Assembly: GCA_035236585.1 (NCBI GenBank)
Contig: CP141136.1
Span: 27,133,426 to 27,197,425, forward strand
Direction: 5' to 3'
Length of the DNA: 64,000 nt
From: Warburgia ugandensis
Taxonomy: Eukaryota; Streptophyta; Magnoliopsida; Canellales; Canellaceae
The notes under the pieces are model-generated. The model was not told the origin of the DNA, ran no database searches, and saw only the letters and a list, made by a program, of their open reading frames with translations. A program made the position numbers and the translations under genes. Position 1 is the first letter of the stretch. Each line of letters begins with the position of its first letter. Positions 36,591-47,602 of the stretch are shown in pieces.

Positions 36591-37236
36591 CTTCACTTTG
36601 GCGTTAATAGTGGTGCAACCAGGTTTGCAATTGAGCAGCAAGCAGTGAATGAAGCTACATTCTGCTGTCCTGATGAACTGGGCTGGAAGCCTCAGGTTAG
36701 ATATAGAAGTACTTATATGTAGTATGCCCAATTTTTCCGAAGAAAAACTATGTTAGGAAAAGATGCAGGAGGGGACAAAATCTTTGATGGTGACAATCAT
36801 TTGTTGGTTCTCACTGTAGATAGCCATGACCTGAAAATTCATCTCCTTTTCATTTTCTAGAGATTAAATGGATGATTCTGAAAGTTAGAACTACAGATAA
36901 AAGATCTCCCAATGCTGAAGGTTTGGTTCTGATATAGGAGACTCTGGGATATTATTTATCAATTATTGGTCCAAAAGATGGATGATTTGGATAACCAAAC
37001 TGCTGGACCCCACAAGTACATTTGCTGCTAGCCTCTTTTCAGGAACAAATATTATGCAGGACCATATGACTCCTTGGATATGGGGTCTTTCACTGTTTTA
37101 CGGCTTTGAGAATTTCCTCTTGAATCAAACCCTTGATTTGTTTGCAGAATCAATCTTTATTTTTGTGTTTTGCAATTTTTATTTGCAGAAAGTTCCAATT
37201 ATTCGTGCAAATGGAGGTATTTCACGAGCACATGAG
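36591..37236 (+). pseudogene. Pyroglutamyl-peptidase I exons 2-3, displaced and inverted
   Basis: Peptidase C15 removes N-terminal pyroglutamate from peptides. Exon 36,591-36,695 encodes 35 residues (HFGVNSGATRFAIEQQAVNE, then ATFCCPDELGWKPQ) after a TTTTGCAG acceptor. Exon 37,189-37,236 encodes KVPIIRANGGISRAHE between ATTTGCAG and GTAATT. Both are phase 0 and strongly resemble the middle of plant family members. The matching first exon lies on the opposite strand at 43,310-43,056, so the two parts cannot be in one simple transcript. The exon with FVCNYVYYH (catalytic Cys) and the VHVP histidine was not found on either strand. Splice sites look intact, so the break may be recent. Confidence 0.85.
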
Positions 37237-38383
37237 GTAATTTTGAACCATTATTTGTTCTAGTTGTGCTAGTTTTATTGCAAAGAAGTTGCAGAAATTG
37301 GTTTTTACTGTCAGATACAAATAATTTCTCAATACAGAGATTTGCTTGTTAAAGTCAAATGTTGTTGATCTATTAGAAGTTTCTTTCAACATGATTAGAA
37401 CTTTATAATAACATTTTGAACAAAAGGATCACAATTATGATTGTGTTAGTTGTATGTAGTAGTTTTCCATGAGTCTGAGGATCTTAATATTGATTGTCTA
37501 GAATCTGTCTTCTTCTGTGTCCAATTTCTGCTATTTTCATGCGGTCTTACTTGTTTCTCTTGGAAGCAGCAAGCAACTTCTTAAGGTGGTGTACCCATGG
37601 TTGACTTTACATTTCAAGATGTGTGGAATCTGAAATTGCTCATTTAAGATTTGTATTTTTCACCTAGTACATGGCAAGTCCACTTGCAATTATGTCAATT
37701 GAACCTCTAATACCTTATATTCTGTTCACAATAGGAAGTGACACTGATAAATACTTTATTTGGGATGAAGTTTATGCTGTGCCTATCCTGAATGGTAACT
37801 CTTGGAAATTGGTTTACATTTTTGTTTTCCCTTTTCTTAATGAACTTCATGCTCTGTACACCATATGTTGCTGAGTGCCATACTTATAATATTTTAACTA
37901 GAGTAAGCTTTGTTGGCCACTTAACTATGCTGTCACAATGCTGTTCTTGCTTATTCTGGTCCGGTGAGTAGTGAAGGCTCAAACTATCCTAGAGCTTGTG
38001 ATATCTTTATCAGCCTCAGATCTCATTGAGTCCTTCTGGATTGAATACTAATTTGATGGGCTGCAGAAAGGTACATCGACCATGGTAGTTGTCTAACTCT
38101 AACATCCTGAATCAAGAGGAGTATGCTCATTTTCTTCATGTGCTATGGAGGCCATTGATGTGGCCAGCCTGCTAGCTAACCAGGGTGCTTATATTTATAG
38201 GTGGCATCTATTGAAAGTTCTTCTATTTTTGTACTTGTTCTTTTCTTTTTCCTCTTCTTTTAATGAATTTCATTATATTCTTAGGAAAAAAGGGGTTCCA
38301 TTTAATATTTTATGCATCTTATTTGTTGAATTTTCAGAGTGTCTGACTATGGAAAAAGAACTGGCTATCATAGGGGGTCTTTT
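37237..38383. other. Rest of the inverted segment, no exon recognised
   Basis: Intron-like, T-rich on the plus strand, ending at the right inverted-repeat arm. Frames at 37,671 and 38,145 have no recognisable domain. Confidence 0.5.
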
Positions 38384-38485
38384 TTCATGTGCTTGAAGGA
38401 AGTGGAAACAAGTTTGAGATCATGGTAGGGAAGCAATATGAAATTTCAAAGTTGCATACATCTGCAACAGAAAATGATACACATA

Positions 38486-38517
<32 letters not shown>

Positions 38518-41410
38518 AGACCTTATCCCAATTAGGGGTCGGCCACATGAATCTTATTCCTCCATTCCACTCTATTAAATACCATGGCTTCATTTAGTCC
38601 CATAGTTTTTAAATCTTTCCTCACCACTTCTATCCACGTTCTTTTGGGCCTTCCCCTTGCCCTTTTAGAACCATCAACTTGTATTGCCTCACTCCTTCTA
38701 ACTGGTGCCGTTGTTGGCCTCCTTTGAACATGTCCAAACCATCTAAGTCTAATCTCCCTCATCTTGTTACCTATTGGTGCTATCCCTAAATTTCTTCTAA
38801 TATTTTCATTTCTAATTCTATCCTTTCTTGTGTTACCACTCATTCATCTCAACATCCTCATTTTTGCAACACTCAGCCTATGAGTATGATGTTCCTTAAC
38901 TGCCCAACACTCTGATCCATAGAGCATGGCCGGCCTTATAGCCATCCTATAGAATTTTTCCTTTAGTTTTAGTGGCACCCGCCGATCACATAAAACCCCC
39001 GATGCACATCTCCATTTGTTCCAACCCGCTTGGATTCTCTGGGTAACCTCCCTCTCAATCTCTCCACTCTCATGGATCAATGATCCTAAGTATCGGAAGT
39101 GGTCTCTCATGGGGACCTCTTGGTTATCAATCTTGACTGGTGCTCCACTCCTACTCTCCTTGCTAAAATTACATTCCATATATTCTGTCTTAGTTCGGCT
39201 AATTTTAAATCCTTTCGATTCTAATGCTTCTCTCCATAGCTCTAGCTTTATGTTGACACCCTCCCTTGTCTCATCAAGTAGGACTATATCGTCTGCAAAT
39301 AGCATGCACTAAGGAATCTCCTCATGCAGATGTTTTGTTAACTCATCCATAACTAATGTGAAAAGGTATGGACTCAATGCCGATCCTTGGTGCAATCCGA
39401 CAAAGGACGGAAAATCACCAGTCACGCCATTAGTGGTCTTAACATTTGTTACTGCTCCCTCATACATATCTTTAATTATGTCTATATACCCCTGAGAAAC
39501 CCCTTTAACACCTAACACCCTCCATATTAACTCTCTAGGGACTTTATCATAAGCCTTCTCTAAGTCAATAAAGACCATGTGTAGGTCTTTTCTCCTCTCC
39601 CTATATTTCTCTACTAATTGTCTTAGTAAGAAAATAGCTTCCATAGTAGACCTCCCAGGCATGAAACCAAACTGATTCTCCGATACACTTGTTTCATGTC
39701 GTAGCCTCTTCTCAATGACTCTTTCAAAAAGTTTCATGGTGTGGCTCATAAGTTTGATCCCTCGATAATTAGTGCAGCTCTGAATGTCTCCTTTATTCTT
39801 ATAGATTGGCACAATAGAGCTTTTCCTCCACTCATCAGGCATTTTCTTTGATTTTATAATCTTGTTAAACAACTTGGTCAACCAAACTACCCCAATATCT
39901 CCCATATGCTTCCAAACCTTTATTGGTATACTATCAGGCCCCATGGCCTTTCCTGATTTCATCTTTCTCAAGGCCTCTTTTACTTCAAGCATTCTAATCC
40001 TACGTTCATATCTATAATATCCAGTGTTATTTAGATTTATAGTATTTTCAATTCCTATATTCTCAGGGCCATTGTCATTTAACAATTTTTGGAAGTATAT
40101 TTCCCACCTTTGTTTGATCTCAGCGTCTTTGACTAATACCCTTTGATCATCGCTTCTAATGCACCTAACAGCTCTAAGTCCTTACTCTTCTGTTCTCTTA
40201 CCTTTGCAAATTTAAACACATCTTTCTCACCTTCTCTTGTTCCTAGTCTATTATAGAGCTCATCATATGCTTTAAGTTTAGCCTCACTTACTATTCTCTT
40301 AGCAACGTTTTTAGCATTCTTATATTGTTCATAGTTTTCATTATTTCTAATCTTCTGCCATGCTTTAAAATGCATTCGTTTTTCTTTAATAGCTTTTTGC
40401 ACTGTTTCATTCCACCACCATGTTTCCTTTGCTAATAGCCTTTTACCTTTAGATACTCCTAAGACATCTTTTGCCACTTTCTTAATGGACTCAGCCATAT
40501 TAGTCCACATGGTATTTACTTCTGTTTCATAATTCCAATTTCCTTCTACCATCAACTTATTTTTGAATGAGGTTATTTTCTCTCCTTTTAAGTTCCACCA
40601 CTTAGTTTTTGGATGTGTATTAAGTTCGGTTCTTTTACTCCATCTTTTGATATGAATATCCATAACCATTAACCTATGTTGTGAGGTTAAACTCTCATCG
40701 GGTATCACCTTACAATCCTTACATATAGATCGTTCATTATTCCTAAGTAGAAAAAAGTCTATTTGGCTTTTATGAAGTCCACTTTTAAAGGTTATTAAGT
40801 GTTCATCCATCTTCTTAAAGAGTGTATTTGCAATGGATAGGTTATATGACAAAGCAAAATCGAGGATATTCTCTCCCATCTCGTTTCGTTCACTTATACC
40901 ATACCCTCCGTGTATTCTATCATATCCTTCCTTATCTTTTCCTACATGGCCATTTAAGTCTGCTCCTATAAATATTCCCTTAGTATTGGGAATTTCTTGC
41001 ATGACTCCCTCCATATTTTCCCAAAACTGTCTCTTAATTATATCTTGTAGCCCTACTTATGGTGCATATGCACTTATAATATTTATAATATGCTCTCCTA
41101 GAATCATTTTTATTATTATAATTCTATCACTGATTCTTTTAACATCCACAACTTTATCCTTTAATTCCTTATCCACTATTATTCCCATCTATTTCTATTA
41201 TTTTCCTTTCCTACGTACCATAATTTATACCCATCTATTTCTCTAGCTTTAGCCCCTTTCCACTTGGTTTCTTGGATACAAGCGATGTTGACTCTCCTAT
41301 ATTCCATGTAGCGATGCAAATCTTCTGATTTGGAGATTCCCTATTTACTATCGCCTTTCTCGACCTCCATGGTATGAACCCATGTCCACTTTTCACTGCA
41401 CCTGGGTTTT

Positions 41411-41610
41411 GATGCAGCGCGTCGCTTCCGAGGGGACGCTCTAGCAACCCTTGCCCATTTTTCACTACACCCGGGACCCGATGTAGCGCGTCGCTTCTGG
41501 GAGAACGCCCTAGCAACCCTTGCCTATTTTTCACCGCATCCGGGATCCGATGCAGCGCGTCGCTTATGGGGAACGCCCTAACTTGAGCGAATTTCAGATT
41601 TCGATTCATG
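41411..41610 (-). repeat. Three 69-base tandem repeats in the LINE 5' coding region
   Basis: GATGCAGCGCG or GATGTAGCGCG recurs at 41,411, 41,480 and 41,549, exactly 69 bases apart. Translated on the minus strand this gives three in-frame 23-residue repeats beginning SDALHRIPD, SDALHRVPG and SDALHQNPG. The frame runs on into CIATW, the usual start of the endonuclease. Confidence 0.93.
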
Positions 41611-41616
41611 TCATGT

Positions 41617-41953
41617 TGGGGTTGCCATAGTTTTAAAAGCTGAAGATGATTTTCATTAAAATCATTACCCTTGCCGGCTGGCTACTTGACGCAAGGGTGG
41701 CCATATTTTAAGAAGCTGAAGATGATTTTTATTTCTCCCTCACAAACTAATATATAAATGCATATTTATTTGTAAGAAAGAAATAATAGAATCATCTTCA
41801 ACTTCCCCTTGCCTACCGGCTACCTGATACAAGGGTTGCCATCTTTTAAGAAGCTGGAGATGATTCTCATTTCTTCCTCACAAACTAATATACAAATGCA
41901 TATTAATTTGTAAGAAAGAAATAATAGAATCATCTTCAACTTCCCCCTTGCCG
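41617..41953 (-). repeat. ~137-base monomers at the LINE 5' end
   Basis: Two full copies and one internally deleted copy of a unit containing AAGAAGCTGAAGATGATT, TCACAAACTAATATA, AAGAAATAATAGAATCATC and CTTGCCGGCTGGC. Each monomer holds a self-complementary pair (GAAGATGATT with AATCATCTTC). Confidence 0.88.
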
Positions 41954-42183
41954 GCTGGCACTTGACGCAAGACCCTCCTCCTTTTTTATCCGGGCTTGGG
42001 ACCGGCATTGGCGGAGTTATGATACACATACATATTGCACATATATACAAACCAGGAGATGTGTGCATATTCAAGGAAAATCACAACAAGCCATTATGTA
42101 TAGCCAACCGCAATACTACATCTGCAAGAGCACCATGAACAGATACTAAAACTGTGATTTCTTTTAAAATTACTAAGGAGTGC

Positions 42184-43055
42184 CATCAACAGTCCGAATA
42201 TATGATTTCTAGACTTCCCACTAGATCATTTTCCTGACAAAAAGGAAACTGTTTTTATTGGAAGCAGGTCATATGTTGTTGAATGGAAATTCAGAGCCAA
42301 CAGGACTATCCATTTTCTCCAGCTAAATAATGCTCGGGAGTGCATGGAATATTAAATCTATGACTGGGATATGAACAATACATAGAAGCAGCAAATATGA
42401 AGGTTTCCAATAGTAAAAACTTATGGTCCTACATTGCAGCAGCAAATGTTCCACAAACAGTACAAGTGTCCTTTTCTTGCTAATTCCTTAAATATATAGC
42501 TATGTTGGTACATATTGTAGCTAAGCAATTATAAGCATCACTCAAATGTTGTCTATTTGCCTTCTCCAGCAATTTCAACTGCAAAAATATTCAATATTAA
42601 CTCTTCCACAGTCAATCTGTATTTAAGACCATCAACATGACACAAGCACGGAGAATATGGAAAAGAATTGAAAAATATGTGAAGAAGAAGTGCTAATTGA
42701 TATTTTATGAAATAGCAGCAAAAGAGTAAGGGATACAGTGTTTATTACATTTGAGAGCAGAGTATGATTAAATGCAGAAAACAACCAACTTTTGGTGTAT
42801 TGCAGACATATCTTCTCGGTAGGAAACTATTGGAAATTTCAAGTGTTTCAACGAAATGCAACATTACTTGTAAGCCATTTAACTAGAGGCGAAGCACCGG
42901 TGAACATGAAAACTTGCTAGTACTATTTATCCAACATTCTTCCTAATGCATTCATCTTGTAAAAATATTCCTTCCCAACTTCCAGAAAACCATCAAAACC
43001 AACAAAGCACAAATGTTATTCATAGAGAAGAATGTAAGAAATAAGAATAACTGAC
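42184..43055 (-). other. Peptidase intron 1, 5' part
   Basis: Non-coding A/T-rich sequence running from the exon-1 donor (GTCAGT at 43,055) to the inverted-repeat arm. No SINE seen in it. Confidence 0.6.
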
Positions 43056-43310
43056 CCAAATAACCCGCCCTGAATTTGAAGATTCAGAAATAGAAGATTC
43101 CAAGATCTGATAAAGTTGGGCCAGTGCACCATGTCCGGCGGTCTCAAGAACATTGCAATTCCCAAGAATTAGGCCGTTTGGCAACCCCTTTTTCTGCATA
43201 TATCCTTTTAGATTACTGACAATTGTCTCAGTTGGATTCTCAGCAACTCCATGGAATTTCTTAAACCCGGTCCCATTAACTGTCCCTGGGGAAGGCCCTT
43301 CTGACCCCAT
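43056..43310 (-). pseudogene. Pyroglutamyl-peptidase I exon 1, separated from the rest
   Basis: 85 codons from ATG (43,310) to TGG|GTCAGT. MGSEGPSPGTVNGTGFKKFH, then GVAENPTETIVSNLKGY and NVLETAGHGALAQLY, match the N-terminus of plant peptidase C15 proteins, including the oxyanion-side GVAENPT loop. It ends in GRVIW, which would join in phase to LHFGVNSG of the exon now at 36,591 on the other strand. The open frame is intact. As arranged, the minus-strand transcript would run through intron, half of an inverted repeat and a LINE without meeting exons 2-3 in sense. I call it a disrupted gene. Assembly error is the alternative. Confidence 0.85.
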
Positions 43311-43860
43311 TTACAGATCGTCAGAAGGATAAATAGCCAACGGCCTGCTGTGTAGATATCAATGCCCCTGAAAATAATATCTGTAAAAATAGTTGTGCAG
43401 CCGAACCAACATAGACATATTGGATGATATCAAGCCACCATTGAGTGATCCTAACCACAGCAATTGTTATTAGGGTTCTCCCATAGAGGTTTAATGTCAT
43501 CCAATTGATATACTAACCATCTTGGCACCCAAATGCATGACTTGGCAATTACTAATTTGCCTTTATGTTAAAATATTTTAATAAATGAAATGGGCCTTGG
43601 GCAATTTATACTTTTGGCAATTTGAGTTGGAGGCCCACTTAATCAACTTTAACTATCACTGAGGGGCTACTTTGATTCTCACTGTCTCTCAACTTAGAAG
43701 AATGAAACTTAATACAAATTGTGGTTTTGAGAATGGCTAGTATACAACATATGGGTCCTTGATGACCCTCTTCCTAAGAAATTCACTTCATATTTGTCTC
43801 ACTCCAACCAAGAGAAAAGTTTTTATATTTAATATCTTGGCCAGAAATTACAGGACTCCT

Positions 43861-44043
43861 GAAAGGGAGCTTGGGCGCAATGGCAAAAGTTATTGTCATG
43901 TGACCTTTAGATTACGGGTTCAAGGTGTGAAAATAGTCTCTTGCAAAAATACAAGGTAAGGCTGCGTACTATGGGCCCTTGTGGTCCGCCCCTTCCCCAT
44001 ATCTCGCATAGGCCGGAGCTTCGTGCACTTGGGCTGCCCTTTT
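43861..44043 (+). mobile_element. Au-type SINE, well-preserved reference copy
   Basis: About 180 bases: a tRNA-like head with A box GGGCGCAATGG and B box GGTTCAAGG, then the family body GGTAAGGCTGCGTACTATGG and GTGGTCCGCCCCTTCCCC. It ends in GAGCTTCGTGCACTTGGGCT and a T tract. The head would be the internal RNA polymerase III promoter and the T-ending tail is typical of Au. It encodes no protein and would rely on a LINE for movement. AAATTACAGGACTCC and AAATTATAGGACTCC flank it. The family name rests on remembered similarity to the Au SINE. Confidence 0.93.
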
Positions 44044-44606
44044 AAATTATAGGACTCCCACTTAGACAGAGAAAAGTGTCCCCTTTCTTTGCCTTTGGGC
44101 CACAAGTACCTTCTCCAGAGATAATTGTTTCTCTAAACTTTAAACTTTGAATCAGCCAATCTTTTTTATCCAGTAAGTATGCAAAGATGGAACAAGGAAA
44201 TGAACGTGCCAGATCATACCAAGGTGGTTTCCAGAAAATGTGGTGGCTGAAAACAACTCCCTTTGTAGCCAGTTTACTATTCCTCTTAATACAAAGCGTC
44301 TCACTTTTGCATGTAGTTGCTCATTTGTGGATGGTCTGATCTGTTCATCTGATTGCTCCGGCTGACAGTTCAGAAAGCGCACACTTGAATTGGATGATTA
44401 AACGAAGAATACGTGTTAGATACGGTACTAGAAACAGTCAAAGTTTGATCTAGCACAAAAAAGCCCCTTCTTGCGACGCTGTAGAAGCTGTCCATGTAAA
44501 CTACACTCTCTCCAGCTAAACCACAAAAATTTGGGACGCAACCACTGTAATCTTCCTGTCCTAGTATTTCGTCAAAATAAATTGAGGGCACTTAATGCTA
44601 ATATCT

Positions 44607-44790
44607 TTTGGGCAGCCTCGGTGTACAAACCTCTCACCTATCCAAGGTTTAGAGAAGGGGCGGACTACAAGGGTCTATAGTACGCAGCCTTACCTTGCAT
44701 TTTTTGTAAGAGGCTCTTTTCATGCCTTGAACCTGTGACCTCAAAGTCACATAATGATAACTTTTACCATTGCACCAAGGCTTTCCTTCA
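44607..44790 (-). mobile_element. Au-type SINE
   Basis: Antisense, full length (GGGCAGCCTCGGTGTACAAA to ACCAAGGCTTTCC). Partner in copy B at 49,930. Confidence 0.9.
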
Positions 44791-44972
44791 TTTCCTATAT
44801 CCGTAAGCCACAAAAAATTATTAACAAGCTCTTTGCTCTTTGCTCCTTGCTCTTTGCTCTATGGTGTTCCTTAAGCGATTGATAAAATCTCCATTTATAT
44901 AACTACTAGTTGCAACAAAGAAAAATAAGATGGTGAAAGAATTAGTTAACCTCATTCTTTCACCTAATTCTG

Positions 44973-45153
44973 GAGAAGAGAAGTTTTGGCGCAGTGGTAA
45001 AAGTTGTCGTTGTGTAACCTTAAGGTCATAGATTTAAGACATGGAAACAGTCTCTTGCAAAAATACAAGGTAAGGCTACGTACTATAAGCTCTTGTAGTC
45101 CACCCCTTCCCTAGACTCTGCATAGGCGGGAGCTCTGTGCATTGGGTTTACGC
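44973..45153 (+). mobile_element. Au-type SINE with target-site duplication
   Basis: Sense; head TTTTGGCGCAGTGG. TTCTTTCACCTAA lies on both sides. Partner at 50,274. Confidence 0.9.
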
Positions 45154-45336
45154 CATTTCTTTCACCTAAAACTTCTTCATGTTTTTCGTAAGTCTTTAAC
45201 TGATAAATAATAAATCTCTTGAAAGAGTTTATGTTATAACACAGATTCCAACTTCAAATAAACAAACAATGAAGCTGTCCTTGTTCCTTCTGTTATTTTT
45301 ATGACAACTAGGATTTGTATTATATTGGTAAAACAT

Positions 45337-45520
45337 AAAAAGGGGCAGGCGGATGCACAAAGCTCCCACCTATGCGGGGTTTGGAAAAAGGGTGAACCAT
45401 AAGAGCCTATAATAGGCAGCCTTACCTTGCATTTTTATAAAAGGTTGTTTCAATGCCTTGAACCTGTGACCTCAAGGTCACATGACAACAACTTTTATTG
45501 TTGTACCAAGGCTCCCCTTC
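45337..45520 (-). mobile_element. Au-type SINE
   Basis: Antisense partner of 21,115 and 26,311; full length, retaining the segment deleted at 21,115. Flanks ATATTGGTAAAACAT and TATTGGTAAAACAT. Confidence 0.9.
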
Positions 45521-46154
45521 TTTATTGGTAAAACATGTATATAGGATATTCAACTTCGACATGCTTTTATCAACGCCTTTTATATATCTTTTTCTCACGA
45601 ATACTTATACAGTGAAAATTTGCCGACAAATATTTTGCACAGTTGGTTAGAGGCAATTCTGCATCTCTTTTGAAATATGCTTGGTTGCAGTTTAAGTAGT
45701 CATTTTCCTCTTTGGCCAAGATTGTATTTAGGAGAGTGTGTCAGTTGTTTGCTTTATAATTTAATAAAAAATGATCTAGTAAAAAAATCATTCCATAGGT
45801 TCACTTAGTAGATGTGGTAATAATTTTTTGCTAATATTTTATGTAATTTATTTTAATAAATTTATTTGCTTTGAAATAAATACCATCGTTAAAAATCTAT
45901 TAAATGATATTTTTGATAAATTTAAAAGAGGACAAATCAGATCAACAGGTCATATCACCGAAAAAACTAAAAAAAGTGGGGCCGAGATGTTTGAGATAAT
46001 AACAATAAGCTTCTTGTGCCACCATGAACCTGTAAGCCACAAAATTGGACTCATAACAAGAGCTCTTAATGGTGTTGCGCATTGTAGACCTCCCACACCA
46101 AAGCTAAAACTAAAATTAGCACAAAAATTTTGTTTTATCTAATTTTTTTTTGTG

Positions 46155-46335
46155 AAGGAGAGCAGTGGTGCAAGGGTAAAAGTTGTCGTCGCATGACCTT
46201 GAGGTCACATGTTCAAGGGGTGAAAACACTCTCTTGCAAAATGCAAGGTAAAGTTGCCTATTATAAGCCCTTGTTGTTAGCCTCTTCTTCGAACCCTGCA
46301 TAGGCAGGGACTTCGTGCACTGGGGCTGCCTCTTT
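46155..46335 (+). mobile_element. Au-type SINE
   Basis: Sense partner of 20,319; full length with TGCATAGGCAGGGACTTCGT and GGGGCTGCC. Confidence 0.9.
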
Positions 46336-46772
46336 TTTTTTCTTTTCTTTTCTTGGATGAAATTAGTTTACAACTTGTGGTGACCTGAACTTCCCTTCAA
46401 AAGAGAAACTTTGATGATCTGAACCACTTCTGTCTAATTCAAGCCATGGGATGATCCGAGCCATTATCATCTCAATCTTCAAATGGAAGGGTTAAGATGA
46501 TCTAAAGGATAAGATTTAAGATCATCTAGTAGATACAATTGCCAATTACTGGAGCCCAAATGCACCTTCTGGCTGCGCGTGCACTCTACGCTACGCTGGA
46601 GACTTCGTCCTCTGAATTCCCATGGAGTGTTTCTTGACCATCAGAATTCCAAATTGGACGCAACATCTAGCCGTAAGTTCTTTGTACTCTTCTTTTCCAG
46701 CCAATTCTAGAGGAATATCTGGAAATGTTAATTAAATGGGAACAATTCTGGCAGTTTGCTTGGATATCAACA

Positions 46773-46915
46773 GGGTGACTGTAGCGCAGCAGTAAAAGTT
46801 GTCATCATGTGACCTTCTCATCATGATTCAAGACGTAAAAACAGCCTTCTATAAAATTATAAGATAAGACTGCTACTATAAAGCTTGTGATCTGGCCTCT
46901 TCCCGAACCCACGTA
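46773..46915 (+). mobile_element. Au-type SINE, 3'-truncated
   Basis: Sense partner of 19,720; both copies lack the terminal block, so the truncation predates the inverted duplication. Confidence 0.83.
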
Positions 46916-47240
46916 CTAACCCAAGTATACCGATAAAAGTAAACAAAAAGGCGAGATTCCTCGAAGGAAATGACAGGCGTGTAGGGGCGGAGGACTGGAG
47001 TGGCTGAGAGAGAGAGAGAAACGGAGAGCTTCTTTCTTTTGAGACGTCCCTTTGCCTTTTCTTTTGCCTGGCACTTTTTATGGTAAAGATAAATAAATCC
47101 TATTCAAAAGTGGCTTTCTTGTAGCCTTTTCCCATTTGGAGATGAATGCCGAATAAACCAACTCCCACCATGGCTTAGAAATGGGCCTCATCAACTAATG
47201 GGCTTTGGCAGAGCAGCAAAAAGGCCCTCTCCAAGGTTAA

Positions 47241-47408
47241 CAAAGGGTAACCCTGGTGGACAAAACTCCCACCTATGCAGGGTTTGGGAAAGCAGAGGAC
47301 CACGAGGGCCTAAAGTATACAGTCTTACCTTGCATTTGCAAGAGGCTATTTTCACACCTTAAACCTGTAACTTCAAGGTCATACTACAACAACTTTTATT
47401 GTTGTACC
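47241..47408 (-). mobile_element. Au-type SINE, head lost
   Basis: Antisense; ends at TTGTTGTACCA and is then joined directly to a copy of the 35,525 block. Confidence 0.87.
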
Positions 47409-47575
47409 AATTCTAAGGAGAACCTCAATAAAGGTTTGAATTTGCAAGATTGTCTAACTTGAGTTTTGGCACGTTGTTTCAGTTCTGCATGGGAAGATCT
47501 CTGCAGCCAATTTTACTTCTTTTCTCATGTAAAAGGTCTTATTAGATGAGGAGTAGAGTAGGTCCTATCAATTTG
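47409..47575 (+). repeat. Dispersed block, copy 2
   Basis: Copy of 35,525-35,708 with ~20 bases deleted near 47,485. Placed between a SINE and a fragment resembling the SRF leader. Confidence 0.85.
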
Positions 47576-47602
47576 GTGTTCCTAGATGCAGCTCACCCAC
47601 CC

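Larger units (their letters stand above)
38488..42018 (-). mobile_element. RTE-clade LINE, nearly complete, inactivated
   Basis: About 3.5 kb, flanked by ATGATACACATACA (38,474-38,487 and 42,019-42,032). The 3' end is a (GAT)n tail at the left. Minus-strand order: two and a half ~137-base 5' monomers (41,953-41,617), a frame with three 23-residue repeats (41,609-41,235), AP-endonuclease (41,014-40,133) and reverse transcriptase (40,085-38,844; [35 protein letters not shown]). The C-terminal part is 38,843-38,532. Endonuclease motifs GADLNGHVG, SQIDFFL and SQHRLMVMDI are present, but its first block appears deleted near 41,290. Two in-frame stops replace tryptophans (before the FADD motif at ~39,308 and at ~38,843), and a frameshift lies near 40,110. 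Confidence 0.95.
38384..42183 (-). repeat. Right arm of ~255-base inverted repeat, split by LINE
   Basis: 38,384-38,487 and 42,019-42,183 together form the reverse complement of 35,712-35,968. The intervening 38,488-42,018 is an RTE LINE. Confidence 0.9.
43373..45284 (+). repeat. ~2-kb direct duplication, copy A
   Basis: Starts at AATAATATCTGTAAAAATAG, just upstream of the peptidase exon 1, and matches 48,548-50,593 through ACAAACAATGAAGCT. It contains three SINEs shared with copy B. Copy B has about 220 extra bases at 48,722-48,945. Confidence 0.9.
45288..47239 (-). repeat. Right arm of 1.9-kb inverted duplication
   Basis: Reverse complement of 19,397-21,313, beginning exactly where direct-duplication copy A ends. 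The first ~800 bases also match tandem unit 2 at 25,757-26,530, so that stretch exists three times in the window. Confidence 0.88.

Noticed and set aside
37660..37740. Possible decayed peptidase exon with a C-N-Y-V stretch followed by a histidine
   Set aside because: Only four residues match around the expected catalytic Cys, a stop follows at once and the Cys-His spacing is too short. Most likely chance.
43020..43055. Read-through tail of the frame beyond peptidase exon 1 (VSYSYFLHSSL)
   Set aside because: It lies past a GTCAGT donor that joins in phase to the known next exon, so it is intron.
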